The position numbers and the translations under genes are program-made. A stretch of 64,000 nt of DNA. Origin: Tritrichomonas musculus. Its lineage: Eukaryota > Parabasalia > Tritrichomonadida > Tritrichomonadidae. Numbering within the stretch: the first letter of the stretch is position 1; the number at the start of each line of letters is the position of its first letter. Below the pieces are notes generated by a model, which was not told the DNA's origin, searched no databases, and saw nothing but the letters and a program-made list of their open reading frames with translations. Location: assembly GCA_039105265.1 (NCBI GenBank), contig JAPFFF010000015.1, positions 1,860,001-1,924,000 of the forward strand, written 5' to 3'. Positions 51,934-62,402 of the stretch are shown one piece after another.

Positions 51934-53073
51934 TCTCAGTATTACACCCCTAGCTAAAGTCTATTTTAAACGGCTCTTATTACATCAAAATATCATTTAT
52001 TCAAAAAGCCAAAAAAAATGCATATTTCATGAAAATAAAAACGTTTTTTTTTTTAGTTTTTTGGTTAACAAGTTTATCTTTATATTTATATATATATATT
52101 AAAATTTGGTTAGCAAAATTAATAAAAAAAACTTAACGTTTTCCAAAAATAACGAGCTGTAATAAGGACCTTTCAATTTGTTTTATATGGCTGAAATTTC
52201 AATAGTCTCTTGTAATAAGAATTCAATACTCCTGCTTTAAGGAGTATTGAAATTATTTTATTTGTCAAATAATTGAATACTTTTTGCTTTAAGGTTTGAG
52301 TACTTTGCTTTAAGGATTCAATACTTTAAATACATTTTCAGAGTATTTTTTACAAAAATATTGGATATATTGCATTATCTTTTTGTCCTCACGACAATTA
52401 AATTGCACAATATACTTATATATTTAAGATTATATATAAAAACATTTATTATTAATATCAAGATACAAAATAAGACAAATTTCGTTTTAATTCAACCGAA
52501 CATTTTGCTTTAGATAATCATAATATCTATAATTATAATACAATATTATTATTAATTTCATAAAAAAAATCTTATATATCTATAAATAACCAAAATATTT
52601 ATATATTTATAATAATAAATTTCTTTCAATTTTTAAAGAAATAAAAAAGTCCATTTATTCCTATCATAAAATTGTTTAATATAATGTTTTATATTTATTT
52701 TGATATATATAAATGTTTGAATATTCTAAATAATAAATATATTATTTTTAATCGTTTAAAAACCAAAAAATTAATGTTCTTACATTTTGGGCTTTTTCAA
52801 TTTATGTAATAAGATTTGAGAAATACTGTAATATGGAAAAAATCTTTGATTTTTCGAACAAAAATTATAAATATATGATAAGTATAAGATTATAAATTTA
52901 AATAATTTTTTTATTTATATATATATTTGTAATTAAACAAGATACTCTTATTTATAATTTTTTTAATTAAGGTCATAAGTTCGTTTGGCAGCTCGTCTTT
53001 TTTTTTTTAAAAAAAAAATTCTTATTACATTTTTATTTTTGAAAATGTAATAAGCTCGGGGTGTACTCAGTAT
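51934..53073. repeat. Imperfect inverted ends inside the 3.4-kb element
   Basis: TCTCAGTATTACACCCCTAG at the left matches, with small gaps, the reverse complement of TCGGGGTGTACTCAGTAT at the right (53055-53073); CTTATTACAT follows on both sides. This suggests an older DNA transposon nested inside. CAGTA-type ends recall pogo/Tc1 elements, but the match is loose. Confidence 0.4.
52224..52249. repeat. 10-bp perfect hairpin with repeated GCTTTAAGG
   Basis: Arms CAATACTCCT (52224-52233) and AGGAGTATTG (52240-52249), loop GCTTTA. The GCTTTAAGG core recurs twice just downstream (about 52287 and 52310), making a small repeat cluster. Confidence 0.7.
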
Positions 53074-55069
53074 ATAAAACATTATAAATGATAAGGATAT
53101 CACAAATAGCTTTTTGAAAGAGGAAAAAATCTAATTAAAGTCAACTTTTTTAAGAATTTTTGTAAAATGGTTCTTTTACATAAATTGGTTAAAGAAAATG
53201 AAAATCTATTATTTTTATTTACAGCTAATTTTTATCGTAATGGAACAAAATTTACTACAATAAGGTAAAAATAGAAAAAAATATAACCATTTTTTGTAAA
53301 AAACGTAAATAATTGAAAAAATATTGTAACACAATTTTTGAATAGTAAATATTTATTTCAAATAAATAAATAAATAAAATGATTTTAATATAAAAAACTG
53401 AGATATAACAATATTTTAAAAACATTGAAATTGAAAGGTAAAATATTTAGCCATTACAATAAGCTTATTGTATTAAAATTTGATTATTTATTTGGCAGCT
53501 TAAGGCTAAAATAATCTGCCTTATAATAGGTCAATATAAACGGTTATGTAAAATTAAAAAAAAAAATCGAATAAGTATTCAATTTTAATTGACCATAGGG
53601 CAGGCCAAAAAAAGCGGTATACGAAAAAATTGAAAGGTTTTCGTATAAAAATTCATTCAATTTTGTGCTTTTTTGAGATTTTTTTAATCGTAGACGATAA
53701 TATTTAACTGAAATTTTAATGATCGTGATTTATATATTTTTCAATTATTTATGATCGAAAAAAATATTTTCTAAACGTTAAAATTTAATTAAAAAAGTTA
53801 CTTTTAAACGATTAAAAAATTATTAAAAAAATTAGAAAAAAAAACTATGTTTTTTAAAAGTATTTTTCATTTTCCACGATAAGACAAACTATAATTGAGA
53901 GGTCTGTTTCGTTTAAATTTATGCTGTATTTTTATTTGATTTTATATTAGATGAATATAAACTATTTTTTAAAAATCTTATCATACTTTTATGCAAATAT
54001 TGACTTTGATTGCAATTTTCATTTTATTGAAAAAAAGATGAATAATTCAATTTGAAGAAATGTTATCAATGATTCAATCTAATATTTTTTAAAAGCATGA
54101 ATTAAGTGTTTTACCTATAGCAAAATATTTAAGATTGCCTAAATATTTCCCAAAATAAAATGAAATTTCTGTTTTTTAATTTTTTGATATTATTTTAACA
54201 ATACCCCAACTTTGAAATCTTAAAGTCCATTTAAAAAACAATTTATTAAATAATAAATATGTTTTGCAGATTTTTATCCCAAAAAAAGATAAGAATCAGA
54301 GTTTTTTTGATAATCGAAAATAATAATGACTTTTAAAAAATTCGATCCCGTTTAAAGTTAGTTTCATAATTTCTATGTTTTTAAGATTAATATCAATAAT
54401 GTAATGAATTATTTGTAAATCAATAAATATCTATGAAGATAATAAAATTTTTTATCTATAAAAAAAATTGATTTAACCGAAAATAATTAAACACCTTTTT
54501 TCAATTTATATTTTGATTTTTAATTATTTTATCTGAGTATAATTATGAGCATCATGTGTCAATTAATAATTCAACTTTTAATTCCATTTTAATCAATTAC
54601 TTATGGAGATAATAGTAAAAAATAAGTTTTTCTTATTATGAAATTAATAACAGATCTAATCAAGTAATTAAAGTAATAATCATTAAAATAAAATATATAA
54701 TACATATAAAATAATATTATTAAATTATAATTTAAAACACTTAAATATTCAAGAAAATAAATCAACTTTTTATGTGGAGGTGAAGTGAAAGTCATTTTTG
54801 TCCATTAATTTTTTTTTGTCTATACACTATACTTTTAAAAAGTTCTTCAAGGTCATATTCATATTTATTTTTATCTTTAAATTATCAAAATATTATGCTG
54901 TATATAATTAAAAATATCAATACAAAAATTCATTTATTATTTTTATGATTTCATAAATTTAAATATAAATTATATATTGAGATAAATGCAAAGACAGTAC
55001 CTCCTTAAGAAAAAGATATATCACATAAAAAGTGAAGTTATTATCATTTATATATTTTGCCATTATATA

Positions 55070-56032
55070 ATGTGGGGAAAGTGGGAAAAAGAAGTGAATT
55101 CTTTGGTTGAAATAATGAAGCAAGCTATTCCATTAACGATAAAGGCGCAACAACATCTAAGCAAGCAAGAATTCAAATTGAAGAATGATGGAACTTTTGT
55201 TTCAATTTGTGATTTTGCGACTCAAGCCCTTATTATGTATAATATAAATAAATTGCTTCCAGGTGATGATGTTTTTGGCGAAGAAGATATGACCAATACT
55301 ACTCCAGATTTTCTTGAAATGGTGAAATCATTATTACCGCCTGAAATAGATCCTGTCGCTGCATGCTCTCGTGCAATTAAACAAATAAATCCAGAAAATC
55401 ACAGAACATGGGTTGTTGATCCAATTGATGGAACAGAAGGATTTGTTAAGCAAAGTGCTTACGCGATTGCTTCATGTTTATTGGTTGATTTAAAGCCTCA
55501 AGTTTCAGTTACGGCTTGGCCATTGCACGATCCAAAATATACTGGAATTGATATGAAAGGCCCACTTATTTTTATTGCAATTGAAGGCGATAAGTCTTAT
55601 GTAATGGATTTGAATAACAATGTTAAAGTTATGCCTGTTGTTGAAAAAGGAGAACCAGCAACATTGTCAAATACTGTTGGCCCTCGTCAGCAATATATGA
55701 AAGATCATTTAGGTATTCAAAATACAATTAGCTTAGTATCCATGGTAAAAGCTTTCATTCTTGCTTCAGGAAAGGCGAATGTTTATATCAGAATGCATGA
55801 AGTAGCTGAAAATGTTTGGGATATTGCACCATATGAAATATTCTTACGAAACTGTGGAGGAATAATAACTTTGGGAAATGGAAAGCCAATTGAATATACG
55901 CCAAATGGTAAAGTTAAAGATAGTGAAAATATGGGTATTGTAAATACCATTGGAGGAAAAGAATGGCATGATCATGTTATCACCGTTTACAAACAATGCA
56001 GAAAAGAAAGGAATAATGTCATAATTGAATAA
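55070..56032 (+). CDS. 3'(2'),5'-bisphosphate nucleotidase (inositol-monophosphatase family)
   Basis: 320 residues from the ATG at 55070 (MWGKWEKE); an ATG 28 codons upstream would add a non-homologous stretch. Metal-binding motifs are GEED (70-73), DPIDGT (117-122) and WDIAP (250-254, Asp251), with the KNDGTFVSICD lead (38-48) typical of HAL2/SAL1. It removes the 3' phosphate of PAP/PAPS, by-products of sulfation. A TCATT initiator-like motif lies 24 bases before the ATG. Inositol polyphosphate 1-phosphatase is the main alternative. Confidence 0.9.
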   Translation: MWGKWEKEVNSLVEIMKQAIPLTIKAQQHLSKQEFKLKNDGTFVSICDFATQALIMYNINKLLPGDDVFGEEDMTNTTPDFLEMVKSLLPPEIDPVAACSRAIKQINPENHRTWVVDPIDGTEGFVKQSAYAIASCLLVDLKPQVSVTAWPLHDPKYTGIDMKGPLIFIAIEGDKSYVMDLNNNVKVMPVVEKGEPATLSNTVGPRQQYMKDHLGIQNTISLVSMVKAFILASGKANVYIRMHEVAENVWDIAPYEIFLRNCGGIITLGNGKPIEYTPNGKVKDSENMGIVNTIGGKEWHDHVITVYKQCRKERNNVIIE

Positions 56033-56121
56033 AATATAAATTATAATCATATTTATCTAATATTTAAAACAGTGTCCATTTTAATATTTTTAATAATATC
56101 CGAAAAACAATAAAATATTTT

Positions 56122-56715
56122 TTAATGGCAGCACTTTCCTTTCTTTTTGTTATCATTAGCTGCATTGAGATTAACTGGCGTTGGGTCATTCTTTGGTTTG
56201 TTTGGAGCTTCTTTAATTAGTTGTTGAGCCATTTCTTGAAAAGCTTCTTCAATGTTATATGATGTTTTTGCAGATGTTTCAAGGAAGATCAATCCGAGTC
56301 TTTTAGCTAGTTCTTCTCCATCTTCTTTTGGTACTTGCCTATTTTCTTCAAGATCACATTTGTTTCCAACAAGAAGCAATGGGGCACTTGGAACATATCG
56401 GCGTACTTCTTCAACCCAATCGGAAACTTTATTGAAAGAATCTTTTGAAGTAATATCATAAACAATAATGATTGCAGAGCAATTGCGATAATAGCTTGCT
56501 GTAATGTTTCTAAAGCGTTCTTGTCCAGCACTATCCCAAATTTGAAGCTTTACCTTTTTATTGTCAACAACAATCTGTTTTACCTTAAAATCTACACCAA
56601 TTGTTGATAAAAAATTTTCTTCAAAAGAATTATCTGCAAATCTAAGAAGCATGCATGTTTTTCCAACGCCTGATTCCCCAACAACGAGGAGTTTAAACAT
56701 AAAGTCGAATGACAT
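56122..56715 (-). CDS. Rab GTPase, Rab1/8/35-like
   Basis: 197 residues. P-loop GESGVGKT (13-20), switch I STIGVDFK (37-44), switch II DSAGQE (61-66, Gln65; Ser in place of the usual Thr), NKCD (118-121), ETSAK (146-150), and a C-terminal GKCCH with two Cys for prenylation, one residue from the end (CCx). The whole fold is present. Rab1/8/10/35-type proteins act in ER-Golgi or plasma-membrane traffic. The subclass is not decided. Confidence 0.95.
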   Translation of the reverse strand: MSFDFMFKLLVVGESGVGKTCMLLRFADNSFEENFLSTIGVDFKVKQIVVDNKKVKLQIWDSAGQERFRNITASYYRNCSAIIIVYDITSKDSFNKVSDWVEEVRRYVPSAPLLLVGNKCDLEENRQVPKEDGEELAKRLGLIFLETSAKTSYNIEEAFQEMAQQLIKEAPNKPKNDPTPVNLNAANDNKKKGKCCH

Positions 56716-57147
56716 GATTTTAAGAATTTTGTCACTTTTTTAGAGATCCAAAAATTTTTGTTCGTTTTTAATTGAAATTGAAATATAATAAAATAATATG
56801 CTTTCTTTAGCATTCAAAGGTCCTTTGTTATGTGTACTATGCTAAATAAAAGTGTAATAGGTAAATGGTTTAATAATAATAAAATAAAGCTCCGATGTCA
56901 TTCATATTTCAATGTATTTAATATAAAAGAATGCGAACCTCCGATTATTTAAATATTTTTTGTACTGTTTATTCCAAAATTTCCATAGATGCTAGATTTA
57001 TTTGGTCAAATATTATAATTTTTCTTTTCAATCTTTTTATTTTTATATGTAGGTAAAATGCATAAAAGAAAGTATTTAACTTGGCTTATTATTTATTTTT
57101 CATACACGAGATGCAAGTCTTTAATCGATATTAAAAAGATAAAAAGA
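56716..57147. other. Spacer upstream of the Rab
   Basis: AT-rich, no gene or repeat that I can support. Confidence 0.5.
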
Positions 57148-57761
57148 CTAAAGATTATCCAATTTTTTTTTCGGATTTAAATCCGAAAAAAAAAATTGTT
57201 CTTCAATTTTGATTTTACTTCTTTTCAATTCTGATGCTAATTTAAATGTTTCATCTATGTCATCTTGTATTTTTTGTTGTAGCCTTGTGTGTGTGTGTGT
57301 TCTCTTACTTTCATTTGTTTCTATGCAAGCCTTGCTTCCTCTAATTTTCTCTATTTTCAAGCAAGTTCTGCTTTTTAGTTTTTCTGCAAACCTAATTTCA
57401 TGATCTCCTCCTCGTTTTTCCCATTCTTCTAATTTTATCAATTTGAAAAAAATTTCAACTGATTGATTTTGATGTACAATTAATTCAAGTTCTGTTTTTT
57501 TATTGTATTTATTTTTTTAAAAGTGTAAGAGTAATTAAAAAAGAGATTATATTATAGGATTTCAATTGTATTTGTGATACAATTTATTTTTGCTTCTTCT
57601 GTATCATGTATTCCAACAGTAAGATTATTTAATAAAACATCAAAATAGTTGATTTCTAATACCTCATTCCAAAATAAATTATGTGTACTATGAATAATTT
57701 TTGAATTTGCTTTCTGTTTGTTGTCTTTTGATTTGATTCGAAAAATGATAATGATCTTATA

Positions 57762-57770
<9 letters not shown>
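57148..57770 (-). pseudogene. Truncated C2-domain gene
   Basis: On the minus strand, bases 57552-57770 read as part of a C2 domain: KSKDNKQKANSKII, then LFWNEVLEINYFDVLLNNLT (the conserved W-N-E beta-strand) and VGIHDTEEAK. Further downstream (57148 to about 57500) is a charged helical frame (EIRFAEKLKSRTCLKIEKI) that has no ATG of its own. The pieces are in different frames, and the N-terminal half of the C2 is missing at a T run. C2 proteins are numerous in trichomonads, so this is a decayed paralogue or the remains of one. Confidence 0.55.
57161..57197. repeat. Near-perfect palindrome
   Basis: AATTTTTTTTT-CGGATTT-AAATCCG-AAAAAAAAAATT; arms of 18-19 bases with no loop, differing by one A. 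It lies in the 3' end of the C2 pseudogene and could be a terminator-like or cruciform structure. Confidence 0.9.
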
Positions 57771-57792
<22 letters not shown>

Positions 57793-57832
57793 AATTTTTA
57801 ATACAAAAAAAATAATAAAATAAAAAAGAACT

Positions 57833-60565
57833 TCACTCACTTGGATATTGAGGAAGGAAATAATTCTGTTTTTGATCTTCCATTATAGGATTCTTTGAAC
57901 TTTTTTCCATATTTTTGGAAGAGAACGAAGAGGTAGGAACGTTTAATGGCTTTAATGAATTATTGTTATCAAATCCATCATTTCCGATCGATGCAATTTT
58001 TCCTCCGTCTTGAACAGGATAATTATGTGATATTTGTTGGTCACTTGAATTTTCTTCAAGCATTGATGTTGAATTTAGTGTAATATTTGGTTGCATCGAA
58101 CTAAACGAGTTATTATTATTCAATTGTTGCGAATTTTTCACTTTTTCATTTTTCATTTTTTGCCTCTGTTTGACTTGTTTTTCAATTTGTTGTTGTTGGT
58201 AACGGTTACTTTTGGAGGGATCAAATGAAACAGGTGGAGGAATGTAAACTTTCGATGGAGCATCAGGTGGTAAAGGTGTTATTTCATATTGTTTCTGTTT
58301 TGGACGTGTTTGAGGTAAATTATATTGAGTTGCAGGTTGCTGATTTTGAGCCACTTGGGGTGGTACAGAAATACTTCCTGGAGGATAAGCTAAAGTTCCC
58401 GGAGGAGGCATATAAAATGTTTGAGGTGGAAGTGGAGGAGATGCTACATATTGTGGTCGATATCCATATTGTGGTGGATAAGGATATTGATATTGGATAG
58501 GATATGCTGCTTGGTTGGGTTGTTGAGAATAATAAGATTGACGAGAATTAATAGGGCGGTTTGATTGAATGATAACTTGATAGCCTGGTTGAGATGGTGG
58601 TGGCAGTGGAGCTGTTACTGCAGCTGATGGAATATATGTTGGTTGAGGTGGTTGATATGCATAAGGCTGATATGGAATTCTGGAAGGATATGAATAATAT
58701 GAAGCAGGTGGTGGTGGAGCTTGTGAAGCTGGATATGGAACGTAAGGATTGCTATAAGCAACTTGCGGTTGCGGAGGATATTGTTGAAGTAATGGCTGCG
58801 ATGGTGGAGGTTGATTGATTGGTTGAGGTTGTTGAGGTAATGGCTGCGTTGGAGGTGGTTGAACTATCGGCTGTGGAGGAGGTTGATTAGCTTGTTGATT
58901 TTGTTGTATTTGTGATTGAGGAGGAAGTTGTTGAGTAATTGATTGCTGTGGCTGGTTGATTTGTTCATATTGTTGAAGTTGTTCATTTTGTTGCTGCTGT
59001 TGTTGTTGTTTTTCCTCGATTTGTTGAGTGGGAGGATATTGTTCAGTGGGAAAAGGTGGATAATTAATATGTGTCGTTTGATTTGGAAAAGTTGATTGTT
59101 GCTGTTGCCCAATAACTGGCATACCCTGTTGTTGTGACTGATATTGAAGTGCTAATTCAATATTATTTTGAGATGGATTATTTTGATAAATATTATCATC
59201 TTTGTTTTCTTCATCACTTTCTTGAGCAAATCCAAGGTTGTCAAGTGAGCCTTCATCATTAGCTGAAGAAGAATATTCTTCTTCATTTTGATTGTTTTCA
59301 AATTCAGGATTAGATAAAATTGGTGGAATGAAGTTGCTTGATGGTTGTTGATATTCGTTATATTGATTTTGTTGTTGATCACATGTTCCATCCATCAAAG
59401 GAGATGGAGTTTGCTGAATTTGTAAAGCATTTGGTATTGAATTAATTGATGGATTTGATGATAAAGGAAACTGTTGTGTTTGTTGTTGTTGAGCTATTGG
59501 TTGTTGTTGAGCTATTGGTTGTTGTTGAGTTATTGGTTGTTGTTGAGTTATTGGTTGTTGTTGTTGAGGTATTTGCTGTTGTTGAAGCATTTGTTGTTGT
59601 TGAGGTATTAGTTGTTGCTGTTGGTATGGCTGATTCTGTTGTTGAGATGGTTGAGATGATAGTGTTGTTGATTGATGATTAAAGTAAGGTTGTTGTTGAG
59701 ATTGTTGTTCTTGATATGATGATGCGGAAGGTAGTTGATATTGCTGTGGTATTTGATTTTGTTGGTATGATTGTGGAGGAGGTAATGGTGGAGATGATGG
59801 ATATTGATGTTGTGCCTGGTATATATGAGGGTGATATATATTTGGCTGATATGGTTGCGACTGTTGATAAGATTGAGATCGTTGTAACTGTTGCGTTTGA
59901 TTAATCTGATTTGATGAATCTTGGTTAGCTTTAGATTGAGATTCAGAAACTGTTAAAGGAGGATATTGGCTATAAATTGAAGGTGGTGAAGGAACTGGTT
60001 GTAGAACAGCATTATTATACTGCTGCGGGATTTGTTGAGGAGGTGGATAGTTTGAAGAAGGATAATAAGGTTGCTGAGGGTGTTGTAAAGTGTTTTGGCT
60101 CTTTGAGGTTTTCCATTTTGGAGTAACGAGTAGAGATCCTTTAGGAGCGGCAAATGCAGCTTCTTTGTTTTCAGAAAGATGGATTGCAATTTTTACCATC
60201 ATTGCTTCTTGTGACATTGGGGTATTTTGTTGCAAACGTGCTGGAAAAGAATATGTAACGACTGTATTTTTTTGAAACCAGAAGAGAGGTAATTTAAGGC
60301 TTGCAAAATGAAAATCATCATAATAAAACAAAAATCGGACACTTGTTGAATTTGCATCATCATATTGAAAATTCCATGTTACTTGAGATGTTAGATAATC
60401 ATCTTTATTTACTTCCTGCTCATTTTTTTGAATATAATTCAAAGTTCCATATGACCCTTCATCTTTTGGCCAAAGACCAACAAAAACACGATATCCGCAA
60501 TATGTAGAATTAGTGTATTTAGGAAAATTCCTAACTTTTAATACTTGAACAAATACAACATTCAT
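57833..60565 (-). CDS. C2-like domain plus Gln/Pro-rich low-complexity protein
   Basis: 910 residues. Residues 1-150 resemble a C2 or related beta-sandwich (VFVQVLKVRNFPKYTNSTYC...VTWNFQYDDANSTSVRFLFYYDDF). From about 160 the protein is Gln/Pro/Tyr/Asn-rich, with QQQPITQQQPIAQQQ-type repeats, an acidic island (ENNQNEEEYSSSANDEG) and PPP runs, then a basic helical patch (QIEKQVKQRQKMKNEKVK). Such compositions make assembly platforms or condensates; Pro runs could bind profilin or SH3-like domains. The C2-like part suggests membrane attachment. No paralogue function known. Confidence 0.75.
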   Translation of the reverse strand: MNVVFVQVLKVRNFPKYTNSTYCGYRVFVGLWPKDEGSYGTLNYIQKNEQEVNKDDYLTSQVTWNFQYDDANSTSVRFLFYYDDFHFASLKLPLFWFQKNTVVTYSFPARLQQNTPMSQEAMMVKIAIHLSENKEAAFAAPKGSLLVTPKWKTSKSQNTLQHPQQPYYPSSNYPPPQQIPQQYNNAVLQPVPSPPSIYSQYPPLTVSESQSKANQDSSNQINQTQQLQRSQSYQQSQPYQPNIYHPHIYQAQHQYPSSPPLPPPQSYQQNQIPQQYQLPSASSYQEQQSQQQPYFNHQSTTLSSQPSQQQNQPYQQQQLIPQQQQMLQQQQIPQQQQPITQQQPITQQQPIAQQQPIAQQQQTQQFPLSSNPSINSIPNALQIQQTPSPLMDGTCDQQQNQYNEYQQPSSNFIPPILSNPEFENNQNEEEYSSSANDEGSLDNLGFAQESDEENKDDNIYQNNPSQNNIELALQYQSQQQGMPVIGQQQQSTFPNQTTHINYPPFPTEQYPPTQQIEEKQQQQQQQNEQLQQYEQINQPQQSITQQLPPQSQIQQNQQANQPPPQPIVQPPPTQPLPQQPQPINQPPPSQPLLQQYPPQPQVAYSNPYVPYPASQAPPPPASYYSYPSRIPYQPYAYQPPQPTYIPSAAVTAPLPPPSQPGYQVIIQSNRPINSRQSYYSQQPNQAAYPIQYQYPYPPQYGYRPQYVASPPLPPQTFYMPPPGTLAYPPGSISVPPQVAQNQQPATQYNLPQTRPKQKQYEITPLPPDAPSKVYIPPPVSFDPSKSNRYQQQQIEKQVKQRQKMKNEKVKNSQQLNNNNSFSSMQPNITLNSTSMLEENSSDQQISHNYPVQDGGKIASIGNDGFDNNNSLKPLNVPTSSFSSKNMEKSSKNPIMEDQKQNYFLPQYPSE
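59491..59562 (-). repeat. 18-bp coding repeat (PIxQQQ)
   Basis: Four near-identical 18-base units encode PI(A/T)QQQ in the Gln-rich part of the C2-like gene. The period is a multiple of three, so copy change keeps the frame. Confidence 0.8.
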
Positions 60566-61010
60566 TAAAAATCTGAAACTTTTTAATAAGTAATCAATTT
60601 TAAATTAGTATTTGTCTGTCCAAATATCTTCAAAATTATATAGAAATTTCAATGTAACAAAATTTTCACCGAATAATTGAGAATAATGAAACAAATATAT
60701 AGCAACTACAAATAAACTAGCTAGTTTAAAAGAGCCCAGTCTGAATTATTTTATATTTAAAACTTTAAAATGATGTTAAAAGAATCTCAGCATTATATAA
60801 TTTTCACTACATTGAATAAAAAAAATTTTATATATAATGTTTGTTATATCCGCCAAATCTGTTATGTCGATGAATAAATATATCTGTAATATATAAAACA
60901 AACTACATTTAAATAATATTAACTTTTCATTATTCTTGAAAAAAACACTATTTGTTAAGTCAAAAAAACACTCAAATAATTACTTATCTTGATTTGAAAT
61001 TTGATATTTT
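60566..61010. other. Spacer
   Basis: AT-rich, no gene or repeat seen. Confidence 0.5.
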
Positions 61011-62402
61011 CTATACTCGGTATTTCTTTATCTGTTTAACAATCTTCTTTGTAACTTGAAAAACTGATACCTGATCTAAGCAATTGATTGATGTACAAAT
61101 CTTTAATTTTAAGTCTGGATTTATGCTTTTTGCATGTTTTACGAAAAGGTTACCTATATATTTCTGGCATTGATCAGGATCAGTTATGTTGCCATCAAAG
61201 TCAGGAAAAACATTGGTAAAGCATTTTGGATCTTTGCTGATTATATCGACAAATGAATCATATTTTGTAAGAAGTACGAAAAGAGGTTTTTGTGGACCTG
61301 GGAAAAACTTTGGAATAATATCTTTGAATATTTTTAAAGACTCGAAAATTTGAAGATTTTGATCGTTCTTTTCATCATTCTCTTCAGTGTTATCATTTGA
61401 AGTTTTATTAGATTGATTTGAGTCATCGTCGTTTAAAACTGGTTGATTGAAGTCTGCTAGTGAAACAAAGAAAAATCCTGCATCAAAAGTGAAATTTTTC
61501 CATTTATCACGCTGTGATTTCAAGCCGCCCGCGTCTCTCAAAAGAAGTTCCATTTCGCAAAATGAAAGAGCGCACATTTGTGGTGAGGTAGAAAGAGCGG
61601 AAGATGAAAGCAAATCATCACTAATCCTATTGTGAATGTTGTTGTTTATTGTGCATATCTTGGTACGTAAAATCTCGGTATTCTCTGGTACATAATTTGC
61701 GGCCTTAAATTTTGAAATTTTAGAAATAAAGTCGGGAACATATTGGCATAGGTGAAGGGGAATCCATTGTTCGGAATAAGCTTTTGATATAAGTGGATCG
61801 TTCCATACGGAAATAACTTTATCACAGAAGTCTATCGGAACAGAATATGTTTTTCGCAATTCATTTATTTTAATGTCATTTAGTTCCTGAATTAAATCTT
61901 CATTTTCAAAATTGGCAAATTTATCTTTATTTTTAACTTCATTATATACCTTTTGAATAGCTTCAAGAATTGTTACATATATCCTTAGTGTATAGGATTT
62001 ACGCTCACTGGGGCTAAAATCATCTATATAAAGTCTGAATTGATTGAAGAACGTCGTTTTTCCTGTATCAGTATCTCCAAAGAGAGCAAGTGAATAAATG
62101 TTATCCTCATCGTGAATTGTTCCAATTGGCGGCATTTTAAAAAGTTCTTTTCTGGAATTAATTTCGATTAAATTATTCTTTAAAAATGGAAACTTTTTAA
62201 AATCTGTTTTTTTGTTTACAGCATCAACATCAACAAAGGCAACAATTGTATTTGTTACAGAGTTGCTTTGAACGATAATCTTATTAATTGGTTTTTTATC
62301 AATGTTATCTTCTACACCATTCGGTAAAGGTGGTGATGCGTTCTCAATGAGTATATCTTGTAAATCAATATTCTTTTTCGAGCATGAACAGCAAGATCCC
62401 AT
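61011..62402 (-). CDS. Divergent heterotrimeric G-protein alpha subunit
   Basis: 463 residues. MGSCC at the start fits N-myristoylation plus palmitoylation. P-loop GDTDTGKTT (109-117), a helical domain (about 125-240), switch I ILRTKICT (244-251, Thr251 for Mg), switch II DAGGLKSQRDKW (290-301) and TKYD (379-382, in place of NKxD); CTSIN (436-440) stands for TCAT. The lead DAGG...RxKW and the helix after it (WKNFTFDAGFFFVSLADF) fix the family. The arginine finger (Gi Arg178) is Lys248 and the catalytic Gln (Gi Gln204) is Leu294. It has an N-terminal extension of about 70 residues and an acidic Asn/Asp insert (about 323-348) between the switch II strand and the NKxD strand. Confidence 0.85.
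   Translation of the reverse strand: MGSCCSCSKKNIDLQDILIENASPPLPNGVEDNIDKKPINKIIVQSNSVTNTIVAFVDVDAVNKKTDFKKFPFLKNNLIEINSRKELFKMPPIGTIHDEDNIYSLALFGDTDTGKTTFFNQFRLYIDDFSPSERKSYTLRIYVTILEAIQKVYNEVKNKDKFANFENEDLIQELNDIKINELRKTYSVPIDFCDKVISVWNDPLISKAYSEQWIPLHLCQYVPDFISKISKFKAANYVPENTEILRTKICTINNNIHNRISDDLLSSSALSTSPQMCALSFCEMELLLRDAGGLKSQRDKWKNFTFDAGFFFVSLADFNQPVLNDDDSNQSNKTSNDNTEENDEKNDQNLQIFESLKIFKDIIPKFFPGPQKPLFVLLTKYDSFVDIISKDPKCFTNVFPDFDGNITDPDQCQKYIGNLFVKHAKSINPDLKLKICTSINCLDQVSVFQVTKKIVKQIKKYRV

Larger units (their letters stand above)
51404..54831. mobile_element. 3.4-kb element with perfect 37-bp terminal inverted repeats
   Basis: The left end (51404-51440) begins TATAGTGTATAGACAAAAAA and the right end (54795-54831) is its exact reverse complement over 37 bases. 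Reading the outer TA as the target duplication gives TA insertion, as in Tc1/mariner. The inside is AT-rich with no transposase frame (longest frames about 60 codons). It is either a long non-autonomous derivative or a decayed element whose ends are still matched. Further inverted repeats lie inside (51934-53073, 52224-52249). Confidence 0.75.

Noticed and set aside
59446-59682. Val-rich plus-strand frames opposite the Gln-rich gene
   Set aside because: Antisense of CAA/CAG-rich coding repeats.
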